64,000 nt of DNA from Desulfarculales bacterium UBA696 (GTDB taxonomy: Bacteria; Desulfobacterota; Syntrophobacteria; Syntrophobacterales; Syntrophobacteraceae), in the NCBI GenBank assembly GCA_002298995.1, contig DBMO01000046.1:1-64000 (forward strand), read 5' to 3'. Below are positions 43,178 to 51,777 of this stretch, piece by piece (the first letter of the stretch is position 1; every line of letters starts with the position of its first letter). The position numbers and the translations under genes were made by a program. The notes under the pieces are model-generated. The model saw nothing but the letters and a program-made list of their open reading frames with translations, did not search any database and was not told the origin of the DNA.

Positions 43178-44293
43178 GTGATTCAATTTGCCGATTTTGC
43201 CAAAAAGTGGTCCCTGGACGCCGGTCCTCTCGAAGCCGTTGACCGGGAACACCCGTTCAGGCTCAGCCGCCATTTCGAGGGTCTGATACACCGGGTGGGC
43301 GACCCGGTCTGGAAGCAGGTTGTGCCGGATATCAGGGAGCTTTCGGATCTCTCGGGGCTCGAAGATCCCCTGGCTGAAGAAAGCCTCTCGCCGGTCCCCA
43401 ACCTTGTCCACAGGTATCCCAACCGGGTGCTCTGGCTGGTATCTGACCGGTGCGCACTCCATTGCCGATTTTGCACACGCAAGAGGAAATGGCGCTGCGA
43501 GTCTTCCCCGCCCCCGACTGACTCGGCCGGCATGATGGAAAGCCGGCCCCACGCCAATGCCTCTCCCGGGACCTGCGGCCACGGCCCTGCCCTTCGCTAC
43601 ATCGCCGAAAACCCGGCAATTCAGGACGTGCTCCTTTCGGGCGGAGATCCCCTGCTTCTGCCTTTGCCGGAGATTGCCGAAATCTTGTTCAAGCTGAGGC
43701 AAATCAGGCATGTGAGGATAGTTAGAATCGGCACCCGCGTTCCCTGTGCCATGCCCGAACTGGTTACGCCCGAGCTTGCCGCCCTTCTCGCGAAGTTCCA
43801 CCCAATCTATGTGAATATCCACTGCAACCATCCCGCGGAACTCAGCCCCGAGGCCGAAAACGCATGCGGGCTCCTGGCCGATGCAGGCATTCCGCTGGGC
43901 AGCCAGACCGTACTGCTCAAGGATGTGAACGATGACGAAATGGTCCTTGGCGAGCTTTTTCACCGCCTGCTGGATATTCGCGTGCGCCCCTACTACCTGA
44001 TGCAGATGGACCTTACTCGCGGGACCGCCCATTTCAGGACCCCGGTTGCAACAGGTTTGCGCATCTTGCGAAAGCTTCGCAACCATATATCCGGGCTGGC
44101 AATCCCGCATTTTGTGATCGACCTCCCGGGCGGCCACGGCAAAACGGCGCTCGTACCCGAAATGGTGCGCGAGATTGGAAAAGGGCGAATGATTGTGGAA
44201 AACTACCTCGGCAAGCCGGTGTCTTACCCGCTGCTGCAATCCGAAGAAGGCGAACTCGCCGAATTAGTAGAAAGAAGTGCCCGGCGTTCGTGA
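43178..44293 (+). CDS. Lysine 2,3-aminomutase family radical SAM protein
   Basis: A 371-residue radical SAM/PLP enzyme. The cluster motif is Cys92-x3-Cys96-x2-Cys99 (CALHCRFCTRKRK). LSGGDPLLLP, VRIGTRVP and YVNIHCNHP follow. MDLTRGTAHFRTP and DLPGGHGK hold the two Asp that bind the lysine amino group in KamA. The usual lysine for PLP is expected in DLPGGHGK. A Pro/Ser-rich insert of about 30 residues follows the cluster (residues ~105-135), and the C-terminal tail of KamA is short, closer to EpmB. So it could act on free lysine or on elongation factor P. GTG start; the nearest AGGAAGG is 14 bases off, so the start is less sure. No efp or epmA gene adjoins. Confidence 0.82.
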   Translation: MIQFADFAKKWSLDAGPLEAVDREHPFRLSRHFEGLIHRVGDPVWKQVVPDIRELSDLSGLEDPLAEESLSPVPNLVHRYPNRVLWLVSDRCALHCRFCTRKRKWRCESSPPPTDSAGMMESRPHANASPGTCGHGPALRYIAENPAIQDVLLSGGDPLLLPLPEIAEILFKLRQIRHVRIVRIGTRVPCAMPELVTPELAALLAKFHPIYVNIHCNHPAELSPEAENACGLLADAGIPLGSQTVLLKDVNDDEMVLGELFHRLLDIRVRPYYLMQMDLTRGTAHFRTPVATGLRILRKLRNHISGLAIPHFVIDLPGGHGKTALVPEMVREIGKGRMIVENYLGKPVSYPLLQSEEGELAELVERSARRS

Positions 44294-44425
44294 TTGGTTT
44301 CATGGCCCCTGCATTGATTTGGGATTTATGATCCTGCATCGATGGTCCGATAAATACCAGTGTCTATACAGTCTTGATCTAATCCCTCACAGGCGTGAAA
44401 ACCGTAGAACCCATGGAAAGACCAA

Positions 44426-44899
44426 ATGGAAAGAACCAATAACAGCGAGCCTTTCAAGGAGAGGCGCTCGGGCGTGGACAGGCGCGAGAAGCCGACTTCA
44501 CCGCTCACGCGCAGCAGCCTTTTTGGCTCACGAAAGCATTATAGGCGAAAGGATGACAGAAGGAGGCACTATTTCGTCGACATCTACAGTCCTCTTGTCG
44601 TCTCGCTGTTTTTCGCAACCCTGGTGCTGTCGTGGCTCGATGCCCTCCTGACGCTCAAGCTGCTTGATGCTCATTTCCAGGAACTTAATCCCGTAATGGA
44701 TTTCTTTTTGAAAATGGGCCCCACCGCATTCATTCTTGTAAAATTGGCCATGACGTCTCTTGGACTGACCGTCCTGCTTGTCCTTAAAAACGTCTATCTC
44801 TGGCAGGGCAGGATAAAGACCGCGGTGCTTCTGGCGGTTTTCCCATTCCTTTACCTGGTGCTGATCGTCTACGAACTCGTGATGGTGATGAACCTATGA
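44426..44899 (+). CDS. DUF5658-like membrane protein
   Basis: A 157-residue protein. The N-terminal 50 residues are very basic (ERRSGVDRREKP, RKHYRRKDDRRR), then four membrane helices: VSLFFATLVLSWLDALLTL, a PVMDFFLKMGPTAFILVKLA pair, and AVLLAVFPFLYLVLIVYELV. This is the DUF5658 pattern (ELNPVM and the D in SWLDALLT are typical). Its stop overlaps the next ATG by four bases. Function unknown. Confidence 0.7.
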   Translation: MERTNNSEPFKERRSGVDRREKPTSPLTRSSLFGSRKHYRRKDDRRRHYFVDIYSPLVVSLFFATLVLSWLDALLTLKLLDAHFQELNPVMDFFLKMGPTAFILVKLAMTSLGLTVLLVLKNVYLWQGRIKTAVLLAVFPFLYLVLIVYELVMVMNL

Positions 44900-45657
44900 A
44901 TCCATCCCGGCGAAAACCACATTCTTTTCGAGCCGCCCGGCCCCTCCTCTTTGCTGTTGCGTGCCTCGCGGTCTTACTGACCGGGTGCGCCCCGGGTTTT
45001 CGCGTTACCCCTCCCGGAGCAGCGAATTACCTGGAATCGCAAAAGCCCGGCTGGTGGTACGCATCTTTTAGTATTCGCTGGCCCGAAGGCGAAGATCCCT
45101 CGTTCTACATCGATACTATGATTGCCCACAAAGTGGCCGCCCCGGTGCTTGAAGAATTCAAGAAAGAAATCCCCCTGTGGCGATTCCACAGAAGGGCGGC
45201 CCGAGACCAGGCAGGGCATCGGTTCAGCCTGATTCTGTACTGCCCCCCGGACGTTGCGCGCAGGGCATTTTCGGTGATCGAATCCAGCATAATGCTCGAT
45301 GAAATGAAAACTGCCGGCGTGGTCCTGAAGGTTTCCTACGACGACACGAAGAAGATCTCGAAGCCGCAAATCGAGAGCACAAGCGACAAGGCTTGGTCGA
45401 AACCATTACAGAGGTCCTGGCCATGGTTCATAATGGGAGTCAGCGAGACGTGGCTCGACCTAATAGACCAGTACGCCAATGACGGCCGCCACAAGCCACT
45501 CACCATGGACGAGATGATCGAGTTCTACCGTGGAGTCGATAAATCCGTAACAGAAGCCTGGATGAAGGAAGGCGCCCACGCATTCCTCCACCACCTGAAC
45601 GCCCTTTTCGGCTACGAACCGGTAACGGTCCAGGGGAAATACCCCCTAAGGTTCTAA
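44896..45657 (+). CDS. Lipoprotein of unknown function
   Basis: A 253-residue lipoprotein; signal with lipobox AVLLTGC (Cys31). It is translationally coupled to the upstream membrane protein (ATGA overlap). The mature part has WWYASFSIRWPEGEDPSFY, helical EEFKKEIPLWRFHRRAARD and a Trp-rich SWPWFIMGVSETWLDLID. No family is recognised, but the coupled pair suggests an envelope complex. Confidence 0.68.
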   Translation: MNPSRRKPHSFRAARPLLFAVACLAVLLTGCAPGFRVTPPGAANYLESQKPGWWYASFSIRWPEGEDPSFYIDTMIAHKVAAPVLEEFKKEIPLWRFHRRAARDQAGHRFSLILYCPPDVARRAFSVIESSIMLDEMKTAGVVLKVSYDDTKKISKPQIESTSDKAWSKPLQRSWPWFIMGVSETWLDLIDQYANDGRHKPLTMDEMIEFYRGVDKSVTEAWMKEGAHAFLHHLNALFGYEPVTVQGKYPLRF

Positions 45658-45734
45658 GACAAGAATTTTCAGGGAAAACGGATGTTTTGCAGTTGCGCTC
45701 CACCCAACCCGGGTTTGCCAACATTTGTGTCCGG

Positions 45735-46274
45735 CTAAATCCTTATCAGAAACCCGTCACGCCTGTGAAAATCCGGTCGCGGGCCGCTGTGCGAAAGCGA
45801 CCAGTAGGAGAGTTTGCCTTCCGGATTTTTTATAACCACGCTGAGTCCGGCCTCCAATTGCGCGTCGGCGGGAACGATCTTTCCGAGGTCGATATCAACC
45901 GAGATCGCATGGCAGCCGCCATCATCATCTACCCGGATCGGGAGCAACGAAAATGCCTTCTCCTCACGCATCCCTTCCCGGTATGAGTCGAAACGGAAGA
46001 CGTTCCAGTCGCCGGAGGGTGAGAGGTTGAATTCCCAGTAATTTTCAAATTCTCGGCGGGCTAGAAAAATTTCGAAGCAGGTATCCCCCCAGAGGCCGTT
46101 TTTGCGAAGGGGGACCTCTGCTTGGGGCGGAACGACAACAGAGGCTATACCTCCGGACAGTTCCCATGAAACAAAAAGTATGCTGCCGGATCTATCAGCA
46201 GTACAGCGGATTTCAAGGCCACCCGGAACATCCGCGCCGGGGAAGGATTCGAGCAAAAACTCGCGGCCGCTCAC
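45735..46274 (-). CDS. DOMON-like domain protein
   Basis: A 179-residue beta-sandwich protein. The blocks GLWGDTCFEIFLA, YWEFNLSPSGDWNVFRFDSYR, the HAISVDIDL strand and the C-terminal SHSGPRPDFHRRDGFLI match the DOMON-like family, related to sugar- and haem-binding DOMON/CBM9 modules. No signal peptide. Its start overlaps the stop of the phosphotransferase gene by four bases, so both are made together. Ligand unknown. Confidence 0.75.
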   Translation of the reverse strand: MSGREFLLESFPGADVPGGLEIRCTADRSGSILFVSWELSGGIASVVVPPQAEVPLRKNGLWGDTCFEIFLARREFENYWEFNLSPSGDWNVFRFDSYREGMREEKAFSLLPIRVDDDGGCHAISVDIDLGKIVPADAQLEAGLSVVIKNPEGKLSYWSLSHSGPRPDFHRRDGFLIRI

Positions 46275-47392
46275 CCCATCTCCTTTACGATGCGGCGAAT
46301 GACGGTTTCCTGTGACTCGATACTTGCCGTAAGCCGAAACTGGACGAGCGCCCTCGCAAGGTTATGTCCCTCGCGGGCCACTTTGAAATATGGATTTCCT
46401 TCGAGGTGGTCGGTAAAGAATCTCATACCCAGTTCGAAAGCAATCAGGCGCACCGCATCGAATATAAATTCACGCTCTACCGGCGCGAGAAATTCACCAG
46501 CCGCCGAATAATAGCCCTGAAGTACCGCCCGGCACAGGTCGGGATCGAAGCGCACATCGCCCTCGCCGCCATCTTCTCCTCCGGGGTTGCACGATGAGCG
46601 CAGGCAATCTCCGATATCGTAGTGGAGAAGGCCCGGCTTGACCGTGTCCAGGTCGATGATGGCAACCGCCCGCCGGGTCTTTGCATCGATCAGTATATTG
46701 TTGGCCTTCGGGTCTCCGTGGATGGGGCGAAGGCCGAGCGCGCCCCGTGCTCTTGCCCCTTCCAGGACCTGCGCCAACGCCCTTCGGGAATTTATGAAAT
46801 CGATACAGAAGCGGACCTCGGGAGATAAACTTGGTTTTGCAGCCGCCAGGACTTGATCGTATCGGCCAAGATATAGCGGAGTTACATGGAAGCCTTCAAG
46901 CGTATCGGAAAGCTTCCCGGCGGGCAGGTCCCGAATAAGGGAGTGAAAAGTTCCGACCGCCCACCCAACTTCCCGTGCATGAACCTCATCGCGAACGGAA
47001 TCGATTGACTCCGCGCCCTCGATAAAGCTCATTGCCCGCCAGAAAGACCCTGAAGAATCAATCCAATGATCGCTTAAGTCAGGGGTGAGGAGTATGCGAG
47101 GTATTTCCCATCTCCGGCCCTGCTCCGGGTCAAAGGTTTCCATGCGTCTCAGGACGTGGTCGGACAAAACGCGGAGGTTTCGCATCACGAGTTGCGGCCT
47201 TCGAAATACATGCGTATTCAGGCGCTGTAGAACAAATGGCTTATGCTCGCCCGCGGGCTCAACCAGAAAGGTGTCATTTACGTTGCCTCTGCCGAATTCG
47301 CTAACATCGGCTATCGGGCAATCACAAAACCGGCCTGCTGCTGCAATGGCGTTGTCCTCTCCCCGGCCCCTTGCGCCAAATTCGTGTGTCAT
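46271..47392 (-). CDS. APH-family phosphotransferase (NahK-like)
   Basis: A 373-residue kinase-fold protein. HGDPKANNIL (catalytic loop, Asp as base, near residue 225) and AIIDLDTVKPGLLHYDIGDCLR (metal-binding Asp) are typical of aminoglycoside-phosphotransferase/choline-kinase-like enzymes. N-terminal GRGNVNDTFLVE and FVLQRLN form the nucleotide lobe. NTHVFRRPQLVMRNL resembles N-acetylhexosamine kinases. A sugar substrate is the likeliest, which fits the coupled DOMON-like gene. Not an antibiotic-resistance call. Confidence 0.78.
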   Translation of the reverse strand: MTHEFGARGRGEDNAIAAAGRFCDCPIADVSEFGRGNVNDTFLVEPAGEHKPFVLQRLNTHVFRRPQLVMRNLRVLSDHVLRRMETFDPEQGRRWEIPRILLTPDLSDHWIDSSGSFWRAMSFIEGAESIDSVRDEVHAREVGWAVGTFHSLIRDLPAGKLSDTLEGFHVTPLYLGRYDQVLAAAKPSLSPEVRFCIDFINSRRALAQVLEGARARGALGLRPIHGDPKANNILIDAKTRRAVAIIDLDTVKPGLLHYDIGDCLRSSCNPGGEDGGEGDVRFDPDLCRAVLQGYYSAAGEFLAPVEREFIFDAVRLIAFELGMRFFTDHLEGNPYFKVAREGHNLARALVQFRLTASIESQETVIRRIVKEMG

Positions 47393-47577
47393 TAAATTCC
47401 TCGAATTCCGGAGTGTAAAAGGCGAAATGCTCCCTTAACCGTGGAGATTTCGCGACGCATATCACTGCAACATGGAATTTATACCTAAATTGGAGTATGT
47501 AGGAGCGTTTGCCGGAAGTCAACTCCGTCAAACCGAATGAGTTATTGCTGGTTATCTTTTAAAGGAGTCATCGAGAC

Positions 47578-48180
47578 GTGCTGCGTAAAGCATTCTTACT
47601 GGTTTTAACTTTTTGCTGCGCCTTGGCCATGCAAAGCATCGCCAGGGCCGATGAGGAGCAAGCCGTGGAACAATCCAAAAATCCCGTTGTGATAATGAAG
47701 ACCTCCGAAGGGACAATCAAGATCGAACTCTGGGCCGACAAAGCGCCGGCAACCGTAAAGAACTTTCTTGAGTACGTCGACGAGGGCTTCTACGACGGGA
47801 CGATTTTTCACCGGGTAATCGATAATTTTATGATCCAGGGCGGAGGATTCACTCCGGAGATGAAGCAGAAATCTCCCCATCCGCCGGTTAAGAACGAGGC
47901 GTCGGCTGAACTCAGAAACGATACCGGCACAATCGCGATGGCCCGCACAAATGAGGTCAATAGCGCAACGTCGCAGTTCTTCATCAACGTAGTTAACAAC
48001 AACTCTCTTAACCATATGGACGAGACTCCGCCAGGATTCGGATATGCCGTTTTCGGCAAGGTGATGGACGGAATGGACGTGGTAAACAAGATCAAGAAAG
48101 TCCCGACGACCAGGGTCTCCATGTTTCAGGACGTCCCCGCCAAGCCCGTGGTGATAGAGAGCGTAAAGCGCGAGCAGTAG
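47578..48180 (+). CDS. Periplasmic cyclophilin-type peptidyl-prolyl isomerase
   Basis: A 200-residue secreted isomerase. The GTG start follows AAAGGAG; signal peptide residues 1-24 (ALAMQSIARA). Cyclophilin core: TSEGTIKIELWADKAPATVKNF, FYDGTIFHRVIDNFMIQGGGF with the catalytic Arg, RTNEVNSATSQFFIN and YAVFGKVMDGMDVV. Resembles E. coli PpiA. Ends at a strong terminator shared with cydB. Confidence 0.93.
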   Translation: MLRKAFLLVLTFCCALAMQSIARADEEQAVEQSKNPVVIMKTSEGTIKIELWADKAPATVKNFLEYVDEGFYDGTIFHRVIDNFMIQGGGFTPEMKQKSPHPPVKNEASAELRNDTGTIAMARTNEVNSATSQFFINVVNNNSLNHMDETPPGFGYAVFGKVMDGMDVVNKIKKVPTTRVSMFQDVPAKPVVIESVKREQ

Positions 48181-48277
48181 AGCATTAATATGGAGGTAAT
48201 ATGGGATAAGACTTTCCCTGCATGTGGGGACAGGCTTTCCATCTGAATTCCTTCAATCAATGGGCCATAAACAGACT

Positions 48278-48304
48278 GGGGGAACGGTTTTGAACCGTTC
48301 CCCC
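48278..48304. terminator. Bidirectional terminator between ppiA-like gene and cydB
   Basis: A perfect 12-bp stem (48278-48289 with 48293-48304) with a three-base loop and a T-rich tail. Confidence 0.85.
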
Positions 48305-48331
48305 TTCTTTCTTACGATTTCTCAGGTCGGT

Positions 48332-49405
48332 CTATCCGATCTTGGTAACACTTTCGTTTTGCGCTTTTGTCCCAACCACACCAAGTCCAGCCGCGGGAAT
48401 TTCAGGAGCGCTCACCAACTCCCTGGCAAAGAACCTGTAAACCCAGACCTGGTAGGCAATCACCACCGGAACGAAGGTCAATGCCACCCCCAGCATGATC
48501 TTCAGGGTCAGGGGGCTCGATGCCGAGTTAAACGCGGTCAGGCTGAACGCCGGGTTTATGCTCGATAGAAGCATATTCGGGTATAGCCCGGTAACCCCGA
48601 ACAGGGTTACCATGATGATGAAAACGGCCGATGAAAACCAGGCTTTCAGCCACTCGGATTTTGCGATAAAGACTCGGATGGTGAAAAGTGCGGCGACCGC
48701 TGCGAGTGGAATCACTGCAAGCACCGGCATTTTCAGGTAATTATCGTATAGGCGTGTGCTGAACCAGGTAGCCGCGAGAAATATCACGGCCATGGCGGCA
48801 AGCGCGGTCCAGACCCGGGCGGCAACCAGTCCGCTCCTTTTCCTGAGGTCTCCTTCGGACTTGATCGTGAGCCAAAGGGAGCCGTGTACCAGGAACATCA
48901 GAACGAAAAGGACGCCCCCCATCAGGCCGTAGAAGTTCAGGAGCGACAACAGGCTTCCATGGTAAACTCCCTGCCCATCGATAAGTATCCCGCGGAAAAG
49001 GTTCGCGAATGCCACCCCGAAAAGGAGTCCAGGGGCGAAGTTGCCTATCCAAAGGCAATAATCCCAGAATCTCTTCCATCCGCTGCTTGCGAAGTTAGAC
49101 CGGAACTCCATCGCGACTCCGCGAACGATAAGCGCGAAAAGGATCAGAAGAAGCGCCGAGTAGAGGCTGCTAAACATGACGGCGTATGTTTTGGGAAACG
49201 CGGCGAAGGTGACTCCGCCCGCCGTTATCAGCCAGACCTCGTTCCCATTCCAGTAAGGCCCCATGCTTTTGTAGACAGCGCGCCGGTCTGCTTCATCCTT
49301 TGCAATGAAAGGCATGAGGGTGCCGATTCCAAAATCAAAACCGTCCAGGGCGAAGTAGGCGGCCCAGAGAATTCCCCATAGTGCAAACCAGATCGTCTCA
49401 AGCAT
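48332..49405 (-). CDS. cydB: Cytochrome bd oxidase subunit II
   Basis: A 357-residue membrane protein with eight to nine helices, partner of CydA in the high-affinity bd quinol oxidase. The start at 49403-49405 follows GGAGGTGG. LDGFDFGIGTLMPF, YWNGNEVWLITAGGVTFAAFP and GLYPNMLLSS are family signatures. It overlaps the end of cydA by eight bases. Confidence 0.95.
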   Translation of the reverse strand: MLETIWFALWGILWAAYFALDGFDFGIGTLMPFIAKDEADRRAVYKSMGPYWNGNEVWLITAGGVTFAAFPKTYAVMFSSLYSALLLILFALIVRGVAMEFRSNFASSGWKRFWDYCLWIGNFAPGLLFGVAFANLFRGILIDGQGVYHGSLLSLLNFYGLMGGVLFVLMFLVHGSLWLTIKSEGDLRKRSGLVAARVWTALAAMAVIFLAATWFSTRLYDNYLKMPVLAVIPLAAVAALFTIRVFIAKSEWLKAWFSSAVFIIMVTLFGVTGLYPNMLLSSINPAFSLTAFNSASSPLTLKIMLGVALTFVPVVIAYQVWVYRFFARELVSAPEIPAAGLGVVGTKAQNESVTKIG

Positions 49406-50732
49406 ATTCCACCTCCGCTGCCGCCGCGCCGCCGAGTTCCGGCCCTCTGCGGGCATGACGCGATATCAGGTAGAAAGCGACCAGGCCAAGGAAGCTATAG
49501 ACCACTATGAAGGCGGCAAGGGATATCCCCACCTGAGATGCGGCTATGGGCGATACCGCCTGTTGGGTTTTCATCGTACCGTAGACGACCCAGGGCTGAC
49601 GTCCCACCTCGGTTAGCATCCAGCCCATTTCGCAGGCGAGATAGGGCAGTGGGATCGAATAGACCAGGACTTTTAGCAGCAGGGGCTTCTCAGCGATATA
49701 TTTTCTGGACGCCCAGGCAAAGCTGGTCAGGAACAGGAAAAAGAAGCCAAGCCCAACCATTATTCTGAACCCGATAAAGGGAATCATTACAGGGGGCCGC
49801 TCGGAGGGCGGAAAACTCTTGAGGCCTTTTACTTCGGCTTTTGCATCATGAAAGGCAAGCGTGCTCAGCCCGCCCGGAATTTCGCCGAATTCGACGAGGT
49901 TGCGCTCATTTTGCGGGTCTGGTACCACAAACAGGAATTGAGGGGCATTGGTCTGAGTGTTCCAGAAAGATTCCATGGCGGCGAGCTTGGTCGGCTGATA
50001 TTTGGCAACGATTGCACCGTTCATGTGTCCCTGGACGATCAGTACAATGGCGAAAACGAGTCCAAAAGTTACAGCCACCCTGAATGACTTGGTAAAAAAG
50101 GTGACGTTCTGTTTTCTCAAAAGGTGCCAGGCGCTTACGCCCATTACGAAAAAGGAGCCCACAATGTATGCGGCCGAAAGCGTATGGGCAATGGCGTACC
50201 AGGCAAAAGGCTGAAAGATTACGGCCAGGAAGTCCGTAAGCTCGGCCCTTCCGTTTCTGATGGTAAACCCGACAGGGTGCTGCATCCAGGAATTGGCTAT
50301 GAGGATCCACACGGCCGAGACGCTTGAAGCCAGGGCAACCAGCCAGATGGATATCGCGTGCGCCTTGGGCGAGAGCCGGTTCCAGCCGAAAGCCCAAACC
50401 GCGATGAAGGTGGATTCCAGGAAGAAGGAGACCGTGGCCTCGATTGCCAGCAGCGATCCGAAAATGTCTCCCACATATTCGGAATACCGCGACCAGTTTG
50501 TCCCGAACTGGAATTCGAGCGTGATACCGGTAACCACTCCGATGGCAAAGTTTATGAGAAAAATCTTTCCCCAGAACTTTGCCATATTCTTGTAGTCTTC
50601 ATCTCCCGTCCTGACGTAAATCGTTTCCATAATCGCTATAAGAATAGAAAGCCCCAGGGTGAGGGGCACGAACAGGAAGTGGAAAAATGTGGCCGATGCG
50701 AACTGTAGTCGAGATAGCATCAGGGTGTCCAT
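49398..50732 (-). CDS. cydA: Cytochrome bd oxidase subunit I
   Basis: A 444-residue subunit bearing haems b558, b595 and d. The start at 50730-50732 follows AAGGAGAG. N-terminal LSRLQFASATFFHFLFVPLTLG holds His18 (haem ligand); GRQPWVVYGTMKT is the conserved block before the C-terminal helices. The protein is shorter than the 522 residues of the E. coli form, consistent with the short Q-loop type. In an anaerobe it removes oxygen; rubrerythrin is the next gene upstream. Confidence 0.95.
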   Translation of the reverse strand: MDTLMLSRLQFASATFFHFLFVPLTLGLSILIAIMETIYVRTGDEDYKNMAKFWGKIFLINFAIGVVTGITLEFQFGTNWSRYSEYVGDIFGSLLAIEATVSFFLESTFIAVWAFGWNRLSPKAHAISIWLVALASSVSAVWILIANSWMQHPVGFTIRNGRAELTDFLAVIFQPFAWYAIAHTLSAAYIVGSFFVMGVSAWHLLRKQNVTFFTKSFRVAVTFGLVFAIVLIVQGHMNGAIVAKYQPTKLAAMESFWNTQTNAPQFLFVVPDPQNERNLVEFGEIPGGLSTLAFHDAKAEVKGLKSFPPSERPPVMIPFIGFRIMVGLGFFFLFLTSFAWASRKYIAEKPLLLKVLVYSIPLPYLACEMGWMLTEVGRQPWVVYGTMKTQQAVSPIAASQVGISLAAFIVVYSFLGLVAFYLISRHARRGPELGGAAAAEVEYA

Positions 50733-50810
50733 TGGCACACTCTCCTTTTCTTCAATAAACACCAAAAGTTCATGTACTGGTATTTGTATCCGGATAATTT
50801 GATCGTGTGC

Positions 50811-50873
50811 GGGGCAGGCTTTCCAGCCTATGGGCCGGCCGGAGCTAAAGGCCCGGCTCGAAAATCCTGCCCC
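50811..50873. repeat. Palindromic element in the cydA upstream region
   Basis: GGGGCAGG at 50811-50818 is matched by CCTGCCCC at 50866-50873. Inside is GCAGGCTTTCCAGCCT, the short repeat D also present at 32979-32996 and 43105-43125. Confidence 0.45.
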
Positions 50874-50984
50874 ACATCCTAATCACTCAGTTAAATTTTT
50901 CCAGAGGGTCCGGACCGTTAAGTATCCACACCGGAATCCCCGAACTAATTATTGGGGGGTGCCGCCCATGACGGGGATCGGAAC

Positions 50985-51482
50985 CTAACCCACTTTATAA
51001 AATGCCTTTTCACCCGAGCCGCAGATCGGGCACTGACCGGGCGCTTCTCCGCCGCATGTGAAGCCGCAGACCGAGCATACGTGGTAATCGGTCTCATCGA
51101 GATTGCCCATCTCTTCCAGTGCCTCCTTGTAGAGAGTAGCATGCACCGTCTCCACCGCGTTTGCGTAAGTAAAGCTGCGCAGGGCCGCCTTGTTCTCTTC
51201 CCGTCTGGCCAAATCGATCATCGGCGGATACATCTCGACGAACTCGAAGGTCTCCCCATCAATTGCAGCCTTGAGGTTTTCCGCTGTAGTGCCGACCTTT
51301 CCCACCACATTCAGGTGAGAGAGGGCATGAATGGTCTCGGCTTCGGCAACAGCCCTGAAAAGCTTGGCGACCTGATGGTAGCCCTCTTTTTCCGCCTGTT
51401 TCGCAAATGCGAGATACTTCCTGTTCGCCTGAGATTCGCCCGCGAATGCCTGGATGAGATTGCGTTCGGTCTTGCCTTCCAT
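50985..51482 (-). CDS. rbr: Rubrerythrin
   Basis: A 165-residue non-haem iron peroxidase that removes hydrogen peroxide. The start at 51480-51482 follows GGGAGGAAAAG. A ferritin-like four-helix domain has the di-iron Glu motifs (AFAGESQANRKYLAFA, AETIHALSH, ETVHATLYKEALEE). A C-terminal rubredoxin domain has CSVC and CPIC. Upstream of cydAB on the same strand, 252 bases before cydA, so both may respond to oxygen together. Confidence 0.95.
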   Translation of the reverse strand: MEGKTERNLIQAFAGESQANRKYLAFAKQAEKEGYHQVAKLFRAVAEAETIHALSHLNVVGKVGTTAENLKAAIDGETFEFVEMYPPMIDLARREENKAALRSFTYANAVETVHATLYKEALEEMGNLDETDYHVCSVCGFTCGGEAPGQCPICGSGEKAFYKVG

Positions 51483-51777
51483 CTTTTCCTCCCGGTTGTC
51501 CTTTAAGAACATCTTTTCTTGCGCCAATTGGTGAACCGACACCCGGTCCCTCCGCCGTAAAGTGTTTCCCCGCCCGTTTTACGCGACCGGATTTCGCGAT
51601 ATGGGCCTCTTTTTCCTCCCTGGCCATCTTCCTGAGCTTGAAGGCCGAGTCCCTCAGAAATCCATAGAGCACCCCGCAGCCGACGTCCTCCCTGGCTCCG
51701 TCGCCAAGATCGGCTGTCTCGGCCATGAGGTCCGCAAGGCGAAGTGTCCTTTCCAGAATTTCGTCGCATTGTTTCAT
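51259..51777 (-). CDS. Hypothetical protein overlapping rubrerythrin; C-terminus doubtful
   Basis: An open frame of 172 codons from ATG 51775-51777 behind GAGGGAG. The first 60 residues look real (CDEILERTLRLADLMAETA, GAREDVGCGVLYGFLRDS, KLRKMAREEKEAHIAKSG): an acidic helical protein with one CG motif, of a kind found next to rubrerythrin genes. After residue 65 the frame turns into Gly/Arg-rich sequence and runs 224 bases inside rbr in another frame. That part is probably not meaningful. A lost stop codon or a frameshift near 51,580 is likely. Confidence 0.4.
   Translation of the reverse strand: MKQCDEILERTLRLADLMAETADLGDGAREDVGCGVLYGFLRDSAFKLRKMAREEKEAHIAKSGRVKRAGKHFTAEGPGVGSPIGARKDVLKGQPGGKDGRQDRTQSHPGIRGRISGEQEVSRICETGGKRGLPSGRQAFQGCCRSRDHSCPLSPECGGKGRHYSGKPQGCN

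Noticed and set aside
43175..44239. A 354-codon open frame on the minus strand
   Set aside because: Antisense shadow of the radical SAM gene, with no family motif and no ribosome site.
46271..47392. Aminoglycoside resistance kinase
   Set aside because: The family fold is shared by many kinases; blocks resemble sugar kinases and there is no resistance context.
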